From Betaproteobacteria bacterium (lineage in GTDB: Bacteria > Pseudomonadota > Gammaproteobacteria > Burkholderiales > Burkholderiaceae_E), in NCBI GenBank assembly GCA_016868095.1, contig VGHV01000018.1:1-16233 (forward strand): 16,233 nucleotides of DNA. Reading direction: 5' to 3'. Below are positions 1-6,494 of the stretch, piece after piece. The translations under genes were made by a program, and so were the position numbers. The notes beneath the pieces were generated by a model. The model searched no databases, was not told where the DNA came from, and saw nothing but the letters and a program-made list of their open reading frames with translations. Position 1 is the stretch's first letter. Every line of letters starts with the position of its first letter.

Positions 1-62
1 CCCTGCAACGCATTGCGCCTTTGCTATGAATCCTTCCTTAGAATGCAGCAAACCGATCGTTT

Positions 63-677
63 ATGGGGATGATTTCAATGGCTTCGAAGACGAAAACAAA
101 GGCTGTCGTGCGACGTAAAAGGCCAGAGCATTACGCCGACGCCATGCCTGGCCAAACCTGGCCAGGTGCGCTCTATGCGTTGCTTAAAGAGCATGGCATC
201 AAGCAAGTTGCGCTTGTACCCGATGCCGGCCATGCACCGCTCATTAAGCTTTGCGAGGCCGATCCGAGCATGACCATGGTGAGACTTAGCACCGAAGAAG
301 AGGGTGTTGCGCTTTTAGGCGGAGCCTGGCTTGGCGGCCAACGCGGTGTGCTGCTGATGCAAAGCTCGGGCGTTGGCAACTGCATCAACATGCTCAGTCT
401 TTCAAGCATGTGTCAGTTTCCTTTGTTGATGCTGATCACCATGCGTGGAGACCACGGGGAATTCAATGCCGCCCAAATACCGATGGGCCAGGCCACCCAG
501 ACCGTCTTGGAAGCCATGGGCGTGATTGTGAAGCGCGCCGATAGTGCCGATGAAGTGATCGATGCGGTCGAAGGCGCGATGAAACTTGCCTATAACGGTT
601 ATCGCGCGACCGCAGTCTTGTTGGGCCAAAAGCTTCTTGGCGCCAAAGACTTTAGAAAACTTGCTCAAGTGGAGTAG
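63..677 (+). CDS. TPP-dependent decarboxylase, alpha (PYR-domain) subunit, sulfopyruvate/phosphonopyruvate decarboxylase type
   Basis: It encodes about 204 residues matching the pyrimidine-binding half of split thiamine-diphosphate decarboxylases of the ComD family. Visible landmarks, numbered from 63, are the acidic cluster STEEEGVALLGGAWLGG at about 76-92, which should carry the cofactor-activating Glu, and the family-type loop MQSSGVGNCINML at about 99-111. There is no TPP GDG motif; that lies in the next gene, so the two form one enzyme. Known relatives decarboxylate 3-sulfopyruvate or 3-phosphonopyruvate to the aldehyde in the cytoplasm. ATGs at 63, 69 and 78 are in frame. The GGGG at 65-68 could serve the ATG at 78, so the N-terminus may be five residues shorter. 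The stop TAG at 675-677 nearly abuts the beta gene, implying coupled translation. Substrate is unassigned: sulfo-, phosphono- and other 3-substituted pyruvates are all possible. Confidence 0.85.
   Translation: MGMISMASKTKTKAVVRRKRPEHYADAMPGQTWPGALYALLKEHGIKQVALVPDAGHAPLIKLCEADPSMTMVRLSTEEEGVALLGGAWLGGQRGVLLMQSSGVGNCINMLSLSSMCQFPLLMLITMRGDHGEFNAAQIPMGQATQTVLEAMGVIVKRADSADEVIDAVEGAMKLAYNGYRATAVLLGQKLLGAKDFRKLAQVE
671..674 (+). promoter_or_regulatory. Ribosome binding site of the beta subunit gene
   Basis: GGAG sits inside the last codons of the alpha gene. It is 8 nt from the ATG at 683 but only 2 nt from the in-frame GTG at 677, so it favours ATG 683 as the start and indicates translational coupling with the alpha subunit. 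Confidence 0.6.
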
Positions 678-682
678 TGCAA

Positions 683-1273
683 ATGGCAAAACGACTCAAA
701 AGACGCAAGGTTGTTGAGACCTTGCTTGCCGACCGTGGGGACTTACTGGTTATCGGTGGCCTCGGCGCCCCTGCTTGGGACATTACTGCTGCGGGTGATC
801 ATCCAAATAATTTTCCGATGTGGGGCGCCATGGGCGGTGCAGCGGTATTGGGCCTTGGGCTTGCCTTAGCACAACCCAAGCGTCGCGTGTTGGTTGTGAC
901 CGGGGACGGCGAAATGCTGATGGGCATTGGGAGTCTAGCCACGATTGGCATCAGCAAGGCACCCAACTTGAGTATCGTCGTGCTCGATAACGAAGCCTAT
1001 GGCGAAACAGGCCAGCAAGATACGGCAACCAAGCATGGCGTCAGTCTTTCCGGGATTGCAAGAGCCTGCGCCATTAAGGACTGTCGCGACGTAAACACAA
1101 TGGCTGAGGTTCAAGCGCTTCGCGATCGGATACATCAGGGTGGAGGCAGTCTATTTGCTCAAATTAAGATCGATCCAGAAAAGATTCCACTGGTGCTTCC
1201 ACCACGCGATAGCACGTTTATTAAAAATAGAATGCGGGTATCCGTTCTTGGGCAATCAGCGCTACACGACTGA
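683..1273 (+). CDS. TPP-dependent decarboxylase, beta (TPP-binding) subunit, ComE-like
   Basis: It encodes 196 residues corresponding to the C-terminal TPP/Mg-binding half of sulfopyruvate/phosphonopyruvate decarboxylases. The cofactor motif is GDGEMLMG at about 74-81, followed after 25 residues by D102-N103 in VVLDNEAYGETG. The family-like FPMWGAMGGA segment lies at about 44-53. ATG 683 is preferred over the GTG at 677 because GGAG at 671-674 is correctly spaced only for 683. With the upstream alpha gene it should form an alpha/beta cytoplasmic decarboxylase of a 3-substituted pyruvate. The downstream gap holds a 19-bp repeat array whose first unit overlaps this gene's stop. The family is clear; the substrate is not. 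Confidence 0.87.
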   Translation: MAKRLKRRKVVETLLADRGDLLVIGGLGAPAWDITAAGDHPNNFPMWGAMGGAAVLGLGLALAQPKRRVLVVTGDGEMLMGIGSLATIGISKAPNLSIVVLDNEAYGETGQQDTATKHGVSLSGIARACAIKDCRDVNTMAEVQALRDRIHQGGGSLFAQIKIDPEKIPLVLPPRDSTFIKNRMRVSVLGQSALHD

Positions 1274-1380
1274 GTCAGCGATGCGTGACTCAATCAGCTT
1301 GACTTGACTGAATCAGCCATACATGACTGAATCAGCCATAGATGACTGAGTCAAGGCTAGCTGACTGAATGAGGCAATGA
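1267..1380 (+). repeat. Six-copy 19-bp tandem repeat with dyad core
   Basis: Six contiguous 19-bp units start at 1267, 1286, 1305, 1324, 1343 and 1362. Each opens with an 11-bp core related to TGACTGAATCA, followed by 8 less conserved bases. Copies 3 and 4 (1305, 1324) are nearly identical. The core at 1343, TGACTGAGTCA, is a perfect 11-bp palindrome around a central G; the copy at 1267 keeps GACTGAGTC, and the others differ by one to three bases. The array fills the gap between the beta subunit gene and the ketopantoate-reductase-like gene. Its first unit overlaps the upstream stop codon and its last contains the downstream Shine-Dalgarno. It could be an operator array or a neutral minisatellite. 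Confidence 0.9.
1371..1374 (+). promoter_or_regulatory. Ribosome binding site of the ketopantoate-reductase-like gene
   Basis: GAGG arises from a base difference inside the last 19-bp repeat. It is 8 nt from ATG 1383 but only 2 nt from the in-frame ATG at 1377, so 1383 is the better start. That also gives the canonical N-terminus MRIAVMGTGAVGG. Confidence 0.55.
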
Positions 1381-1382
1381 AT

Positions 1383-2342
1383 ATGCGTATTGCGGTGATG
1401 GGAACTGGTGCGGTTGGCGGCTATTTTGGTGGGATGCTCGCAAAGGCCGGTCATTCGGTAAGTTTTATTGCCCGCGACAGGCAGGCCAAGGCCATCGCCG
1501 CCGGCGGCCTCAGCATTCGAAGCGCCAACTGGCAATGCACCCTCAAGGTGCCTCAAATTCATGTCAGCAGCGATCCGAGACTCTTAGCCGATGTTGAAGG
1601 CGTCATGCTTTGTGTCAAGTCCACCGATACAGAAGATGCCGCGCTCCAAATGCGTGCCCATCTGCCTAAACATTGTTGGGTGATGAGTCTGCAAAACGGT
1701 GTTGACAATCCGATACGCGCCCAACAGGTACTCGACCGATTAGTCATTCCAGCGGTTGTTTACGTGGCCACTGCGATGCCCGAACTGGGGCTCATTGAGC
1801 ACTTTGGACGCGGCGATCTCGTCATTGGCCCACCTTCGGAGGCACAGCGTCAACTTGCCAGGGATCCCAACACGATCACGCAGGAACTGCTCGCCCATAT
1901 TCGAGATAGTTTTATGGCAAGCGGTATTCCCGTGGAGGTTAGCGATAAGGTTCAACAGGCGCTTTGGGCGAAACTGCTGGTTAACTGTACTTATAACGCC
2001 ATCTCAGCGCTTGCACAGGTTGATTACGGCACACTAGCAGCCCACAGCGCTATACAGCAGACCATGCACGCCGTCATCGAAGAAGTCGTCGCTGTATCGG
2101 CTGCTGCAGGCGTGAATTTAGATCTTGCGCAGGCGATTCAAATTTGTGAAAAGATCGCGCAGGCGATGCCTAAGCAATTATCGTCAACGGCCCAAGATAT
2201 CGCGCGAAAAAAACGTTCTGAAATTGATCATCTGAATGGATTTGTGGTTCGCGAAGGTCAAAGGCTTTCGGTTGCAACACCAGTCAACCAAACCCTGCAT
2301 GCATTGGTGAAACTCATTGAATCAGAGTTCAGCGAGGCCTGA
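1383..2342 (+). CDS. Ketopantoate reductase (ApbA/PanE) family oxidoreductase
   Basis: It encodes 319 residues, full length for the family. The N-terminal Rossmann domain begins MRIAVMGTGAVGGYFG, with the dinucleotide motif GxGxxG at 7-12. SLQNGVDNP at about 102-110 is the conserved cofactor/substrate loop. The C-terminal domain carries WAKLLVNCTYNAISAL at about 195-210, containing the catalytic-type Lys and Asn, and SEIDHLNGFVV at about 279-289 with the conserved Glu. Members reduce 2-ketopantoate or other branched 2-keto acids with NADPH. In this operon it more likely interconverts a pathway-specific 2-keto and 2-hydroxy acid than makes pantothenate; that is inference from context. Its 3' end overlaps the kinase gene by 26 nt, consistent with co-expression. 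Confidence 0.87.
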   Translation: MRIAVMGTGAVGGYFGGMLAKAGHSVSFIARDRQAKAIAAGGLSIRSANWQCTLKVPQIHVSSDPRLLADVEGVMLCVKSTDTEDAALQMRAHLPKHCWVMSLQNGVDNPIRAQQVLDRLVIPAVVYVATAMPELGLIEHFGRGDLVIGPPSEAQRQLARDPNTITQELLAHIRDSFMASGIPVEVSDKVQQALWAKLLVNCTYNAISALAQVDYGTLAAHSAIQQTMHAVIEEVVAVSAAAGVNLDLAQAIQICEKIAQAMPKQLSSTAQDIARKKRSEIDHLNGFVVREGQRLSVATPVNQTLHALVKLIESEFSEA

Positions 2343-3396
2343 GAAGCAAGAGCTTCCTTCTGCATTTCGCGACTGGCTTTGCGAGCTAGGCTGGTGCAAG
2401 GCAAGCGAGCGCGTGCTGGCCGTTCCGCTTGAGGGCGGCGTTTCCTCCGATATCTGGCAGTTTGAGCGCGAAGGTCATGCCTACTGCGTCAAGCGCGCAT
2501 TGAGTCGGCTTAAAGTGGCTGCACTATGGGAGGCGCCCGTCTCGAGAAATGCCTATGAGGCCGACTGGATGCGCTTTGTTAATCGTATCGATCCGAGCTA
2601 CGCTGCGATCTGCCTTGCAAATGACAGGGAAAAGGGCATGTTGCTGATGCCCTTTTTGCCACCTGAAAGTTATAGACTTTGGAAGACAATGCTTTATCGT
2701 GGTGCATGTCATGCCGACGATGCGAGGGCCGTCGGTTTTCGACTAGCGCATATTCATGCCATGGCAGCGAAAGAGCCCGAGCTACTTGCTTGCTTTGATC
2801 ATATGGCGAGTTTTAAGGCGATTCGTCTCGATCCTTATCTGCTTGCAACAGCCGAACAGCACCCCGATTTGCGCGAGCCCTTGCTTGAGCTTGCCGAGCA
2901 TTCAGCGCAAAACAAGCGCAGCCTCATTCATGGCGATGTCAGTCCAAAAAATATGTTACTCGGACCCGATGGCCCCGTTTTTCTCGACGCTGAGTGCGCA
3001 TGTTGGGGTGATCCAGCCTTCGATATTGCCTTTTGCCTTAACCATCTCTTGCTTAAGCGGGTTTGGGCGCCAATGAATCATGCATTATATCGTTGTAGTT
3101 TTTCGACTTTTATCGCAGGCTATCGAAGTGCTTTTGATCAGTACGAGGCCTGGGAAACCTGGGGCAGTCTCGAAGCGCGGGTTGTCAAGCTTTTGCCAGC
3201 CTTGGCGCTTGCGCGGATCGACGGTAAATCACCGGTGGAGTATCTCGGCAATCCCGAGCAAAAGGCATATGTCCGAAGGCTTGCACGCGATGGGATAAGC
3301 GCAAGTGATCGATCGCTTGAAGACATCAATGATCAATGGGGACATAGCGCGCAAGTACTCATCAACCCAGCGCAACATGCCATCTCAACACCATGA
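2317..3396 (+). CDS. APH/choline-kinase-family phosphotransferase
   Basis: It encodes about 359 residues with a protein-kinase-like fold. A glycine-containing loop, LEGGVSSDIW, lies at about 38-47, followed by a candidate ATP-binding Lys in YCVKRAL near 59. The catalytic loop is HGDVSPKNML at 205-214 (base Asp207, metal ligand Asn212), followed by the metal-binding segment LDAECACWGDPAFDIA at about 223-238. The family phosphorylates hydroxyls of small molecules such as aminoglycosides, choline, methylthioribose or homoserine. The drug-resistance name should not be transferred. A stop at 2308-2310 limits the start to TTG 2317 or something later such as GTG 2413; TTG 2317 has GGTGA upstream and couples it to the preceding gene. 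Lying next to an enolase paralogue, it may supply a phosphorylated hydroxy acid (inference). Confidence 0.82.
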   Translation: MNQSSARPEKQELPSAFRDWLCELGWCKASERVLAVPLEGGVSSDIWQFEREGHAYCVKRALSRLKVAALWEAPVSRNAYEADWMRFVNRIDPSYAAICLANDREKGMLLMPFLPPESYRLWKTMLYRGACHADDARAVGFRLAHIHAMAAKEPELLACFDHMASFKAIRLDPYLLATAEQHPDLREPLLELAEHSAQNKRSLIHGDVSPKNMLLGPDGPVFLDAECACWGDPAFDIAFCLNHLLLKRVWAPMNHALYRCSFSTFIAGYRSAFDQYEAWETWGSLEARVVKLLPALALARIDGKSPVEYLGNPEQKAYVRRLARDGISASDRSLEDINDQWGHSAQVLINPAQHAISTP

Positions 3397-3424
3397 CTTA
3401 TGCTTCATACTTTCAAGGGAATCG

Positions 3425-4756
3425 ATGAAAGACGCAAGGATTAGCCATCTTCGTGCTCGGCGAATATGGGATAGCCGTGGACGCCCGACCCTCGAAGCCC
3501 AGGTTGAACTCAGTGACGGCAGCATAGGACTGGGACAAGCACCAGCAGGAGCCTCAACAGGCCGACTCGAAGCCGTCGAACTTCGTGATGGGGACCGTGA
3601 TATCGATCACGGGGGCTTCGATATTCAGAACGCTCTAAGACAATGCGAAGACCTGCTGCGCCCAAGGCTACTCGGCCAGCGTGTTGAAACGCAGGCAGTC
3701 ATCGATCAGCACTTAATCGATGCAGACGACGATCCCAACAAATCAAGGATTGGTGCCAACACCACGATTGCTATCTCAATTGCCTGCGCAAAGGCCGCAG
3801 CCATCTCACAAGGCTTACCCTTATATGAGCATTTGGCCTCAAGCTCGCTAAAGACGGATGAAAAAGCGGGCCAGCCAAAGCGATGGCAGCTGCCGCTGCC
3901 GCAAATACAGATTTTCGGTGGTGGCGCACACGCTGGCAAGCGTATTGATATTCAAGACCTCATGATTACCTGCCCAGCTGCGAGCTCGGTTGCGGAAGCG
4001 TTATCGTGGACTGCAAGCGTGTATCGCGCTGCCGGTGAAATCATGCGAAAGCGTCGCTCAAGCTTTGGGGTTGCCGACGAAGGAGGATGGTGGCCTGATT
4101 TCAAGCGCAATGAGGATGCACTTGATTGCCTTGTGGAGAGCATTGAGGAGGCTGGACTAAGGCCGGGCGAACAAGTCTGGATCGCACTCGATATAGCCGC
4201 CACACAATGGTTTTCCAAGGGTACTTATCAGCTTGCGCTTGAGTCTCGTGAACTCAAGGCCGCTGACATCATCGACATGCTCAGTGAGTGGGTAGAACGC
4301 TATCCGATTGTGTCCATTGAAGATCCCTTAGCCGAAGACGATGACGACGGTTTTGTCACTTTTACTAAGGCCCTTGGTCATCGATTGCAAGTCGTGGGCG
4401 ATGATTTTCTCGTGACCAACGCCCAGCGTATCCGCAAGGCCGCTGCCATGGGTGCGGCCAATGCTGTCTTACTGAAGCCCAACCAACGGGGTACCCTAAC
4501 CGAGACCTACCACGCCTGGCTTGCCGCCCAGGAACTAGGCTATGAAGGCATCGTCTCGGCGCGTTCGGGCGAAACCGAAGATCAAAGCATTGTTCACCTG
4601 GCTATTGGCTGGCGGGTTGGTCAGCTCAAGGTAGGATCGTTCTCACGCGGAGAACGTATGGTTAAATGGAACGAATTATTACGGCTTGAAGATCAGCTCG
4701 GTGATCGTGCTTATTTTGCTGGTCGCAATGCATTAGCACCCTTTAGGAGTCGATGA
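3425..4756 (+). CDS. Divergent enolase paralogue (enolase-superfamily lyase)
   Basis: It encodes 443 residues, collinear with phosphopyruvate hydratase throughout. Kept (yeast enolase numbers in parentheses): the mobile-loop Ser44 (39), His169 (159), Glu219 (211), metal ligands Asp256 (246), Glu299 (295) and Asp326 (320), catalytic Lys351 (345), Arg380 (374) and Lys402 (396). Changed: His373 is Ala379 in VSARSGETED, loop Ser36 is Ala41 in APAGASTG, Glu168 is Asp178, the conserved NQIG is NQRG (Arg355), and LNGGSHA reads FGGGAHA. The Mg and Lys/Glu machinery is thus intact while the substrate pocket is remodelled, arguing for a related enol-phosphate chemistry on another substrate. The start is ATG 3425 with AAGGGA at 3415-3420; an upstream in-frame extension overlaps the kinase gene and lacks enolase homology. 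It is not the housekeeping eno. Confidence 0.85.
   Translation: MKDARISHLRARRIWDSRGRPTLEAQVELSDGSIGLGQAPAGASTGRLEAVELRDGDRDIDHGGFDIQNALRQCEDLLRPRLLGQRVETQAVIDQHLIDADDDPNKSRIGANTTIAISIACAKAAAISQGLPLYEHLASSSLKTDEKAGQPKRWQLPLPQIQIFGGGAHAGKRIDIQDLMITCPAASSVAEALSWTASVYRAAGEIMRKRRSSFGVADEGGWWPDFKRNEDALDCLVESIEEAGLRPGEQVWIALDIAATQWFSKGTYQLALESRELKAADIIDMLSEWVERYPIVSIEDPLAEDDDDGFVTFTKALGHRLQVVGDDFLVTNAQRIRKAAAMGAANAVLLKPNQRGTLTETYHAWLAAQELGYEGIVSARSGETEDQSIVHLAIGWRVGQLKVGSFSRGERMVKWNELLRLEDQLGDRAYFAGRNALAPFRSR
4745..4749 (+). promoter_or_regulatory. Ribosome binding site of the GST gene
   Basis: AGGAG within the last enolase-paralogue codons is 6 nt from ATG 4756 and 3 nt from ATG 4753, favouring 4756. 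That ATG overlaps the TGA stop at 4754-4756 by one base. Confidence 0.55.
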
Positions 4757-5376
4757 TGTTAAAGGTTTGGGGACGACGTAATTCAATCAATGTGATGAAA
4801 GTGCTCTGGATTTGTGACGAGCTCAACTTGCCGATCGAGCAAATCGATGCCGGACTACAGTATGGGATCGTGAACACGCCCGAATATGCGGCCATGAACC
4901 CGAATCGGCGTGTGCCAACCATCGATGATCATGGCACGATTCTTTTTGAATCAAATGTGATTTGCAGATACCTTGCCATCAAACATCAGCGTGATGATCT
5001 GATGCCTGGCGATCTCGAACATCGCTTTAGTGTTGAGCGCTGGATGGACTGGGCATCCATCAGCATCAGCCAGGGCATGACGCCATTATTCTGGCAATTG
5101 GTACGTACACCCGAAGAAAAGCGCAGTGCCGAGGCGATTGCCAACGCTATCGTCGAATCAGAACGCTGCATGCGTATCATCAATGATCAAGTGGAGAAAA
5201 CCGGCTTTATGCACGGCGATCATTTCACACTGGCCGATGTGCCGAGCGCAGCCTTTGTACATCGCTGGTTCAAACTACCGATCGCGCATGCCTCGCTTCC
5301 GGCGCTCGAAGACTACTATCAGCGCATGCTCAAGCGCCCTGCTTATGTCAAACATGTAGCGCTTGAGTTGAGCTGA
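4756..5376 (+). CDS. Glutathione S-transferase family protein
   Basis: It encodes 206 residues with typical two-domain GST architecture. The N-terminal thioredoxin-like domain starts MLKVWGRRNSINVMKVLW, with a candidate catalytic Ser near residue 9. It continues through NRRVPTI (the cis-Pro loop near 50-56) to FESNVICRYLA, whose Glu-Ser pair binds the glutathione gamma-glutamyl group. The C-terminal helical domain carries the HFTLADVPSAAFVHRW N-capping segment at about 154-169. It is the last gene of the plus-strand run, translationally coupled to the enolase paralogue and ending 7 bp from the convergent Bug gene. Bacterial GSTs of this kind conjugate or isomerise electrophiles, for example by epoxide opening or dehalogenation. 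The nearby halohydrin-dehalogenase-like gene makes an epoxide or halide substrate an attractive guess. Confidence 0.9.
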   Translation: MLKVWGRRNSINVMKVLWICDELNLPIEQIDAGLQYGIVNTPEYAAMNPNRRVPTIDDHGTILFESNVICRYLAIKHQRDDLMPGDLEHRFSVERWMDWASISISQGMTPLFWQLVRTPEEKRSAEAIANAIVESERCMRIINDQVEKTGFMHGDHFTLADVPSAAFVHRWFKLPIAHASLPALEDYYQRMLKRPAYVKHVALELS

Positions 5377-5383
5377 TTAAGTC

Positions 5384-6430
5384 TTAGCTGCCAGCAGTAA
5401 TGCCATGCTCCTTGATCACCTTTGCCCAGCGGCTAAGTTGCTCATCAAGAAATTTACCGAGAACATCAGGTGATGAAAGATTGAGGTTCATCCCCTGATT
5501 AGTAAGTCTTTCCTTGGCAGCAGGCTCAGACAAAATCTTTGCAAGTTCTTTATTAACTCTCGCAATGATTTCAGGCGGTGTTTTTGCTGGGGTAAAAACG
5601 CCCCACCATGCCAGGGCCTCAAAACCGGGTAGCCCTTGTTCAGCAACCGTTGGGACATCAGGCAGTACGGGATCACGTTTGGCAGAGGTGACGGCCAAAG
5701 GGAAAAGCGTGCCAGCTTTGATATGGGTTGAAAAAAGCGCCGTGGTTGCCATCGCCACAGGCACATGCCCTGCAATCGCATCCTGTGTAAGTGGTCCGCC
5801 ACCCTTGTATGGCACATGTTGCATCGGGAACTTCATTTGCGAGGACAGACTCGTCATTGCAAGCTGCGCTAGACTACCGGTCCCTATGGTTCCATAATTA
5901 ATACCGCCCGTCGAAGCTTTGGCTGATTTCACAAGGTCGGCAAAACTTCGTTGAGGCTGCGACTTATGCGCCACAATCACCATGGCCCCTGTCGCAATCA
6001 GCATGACCGGCGAAAGATCGTTACGGGTATCAAAGGGCATGTTCGGAATCAAACTCGGATTCGTCCCATGGGTATCAAAAACAAAAACAAAGGTGTGGCC
6101 GTCCGGAGCTGCCTTAGCAGCTGCCAGGGTGCCGATGGAACCATTACCGCCCGGGCGATTCTCGACCAAGACCTGAGTACCGAGCGCTTGCGACAAAGGT
6201 TGAGCAACAAGCCGTGCTAGTTGGTCGGTTGTGCCACCAGGTGGAAAAGGCGAAATCAAACGAATTGGCTTACCACCTGGCCAGGCGGCTGTTTGGGCCA
6301 ACGCCTGCGAACTCATCAGGCCAATACCAAAACTGCTTGCTAAAAGGCTCGCACCCAAGCCCTTTAGCAGTGCCCTGATCGTTGGCTGCGGCATACTTTT
6401 ATAGTGATTGTTTTTATATTTACTTATCAT
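5384..6430 (-). CDS. Bug-family tripartite tricarboxylate transporter solute-binding protein
   Basis: It encodes 348 residues with an N-terminal export signal ending near SSQALA|QT (cleavage about residue 45). The family signatures follow: PIRLISPFPPGGTTDQLARL at about 55-74, VENRPGGNGSIG at about 89-100, and HVPYKGGGP in the second lobe. Bug proteins are periplasmic and bind carboxylates or other small organic acids. ATG 6430 is supported by AAGGAG 8 nt upstream; a later ATG at 6394 has no such site and would leave a shorter leader. No TctA/TctB membrane partner is present here, as is usual for the many orphan Bug genes of Bordetella-like bacteria. It probably shares a transcript with the dehalogenase-like gene 64 bp upstream. 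Confidence 0.93.
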   Translation of the reverse strand: MISKYKNNHYKSMPQPTIRALLKGLGASLLASSFGIGLMSSQALAQTAAWPGGKPIRLISPFPPGGTTDQLARLVAQPLSQALGTQVLVENRPGGNGSIGTLAAAKAAPDGHTFVFVFDTHGTNPSLIPNMPFDTRNDLSPVMLIATGAMVIVAHKSQPQRSFADLVKSAKASTGGINYGTIGTGSLAQLAMTSLSSQMKFPMQHVPYKGGGPLTQDAIAGHVPVAMATTALFSTHIKAGTLFPLAVTSAKRDPVLPDVPTVAEQGLPGFEALAWWGVFTPAKTPPEIIARVNKELAKILSEPAAKERLTNQGMNLNLSSPDVLGKFLDEQLSRWAKVIKEHGITAGS

Positions 6431-6494
6431 CTTGAGGTCTCCTTGTTATGTGCTACAACTTTTTAAGTCTTGCGCCCCGATCATAGCCCGATGG

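Noticed and set aside
13..44. Sigma-70 promoter before the first gene (TTGCGC and TAGAAT)
   Set aside because: TAGAAT at 39-44 is a fair -10, but the candidate -35 elements are spaced 20 or 12 bp away, outside the usual range, and are poor matches.
402..689. Minus-strand open frame of 95 codons opposite the TPP alpha subunit, and similar antisense frames across the window
   Set aside because: They sit antisense to genes with strong family matches and show no domain of their own.
1267..1380. CRISPR-like array
   Set aside because: Units are contiguous 19-mers with no 30-40 bp spacers and no cas genes are nearby; it is a tandem repeat.
2317..3396. Aminoglycoside resistance gene
   Set aside because: The HGDxxxxN kinase motif is shared by many small-molecule kinases; the operon context is metabolic and no resistance association is visible.
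3425..4756. Housekeeping enolase (eno)
   Set aside because: Key pocket residues differ (Ala for His373, Asp for Glu168) and the gene lies in an accessory operon without the usual eno neighbours such as pyrG, kdsA or ftsB.
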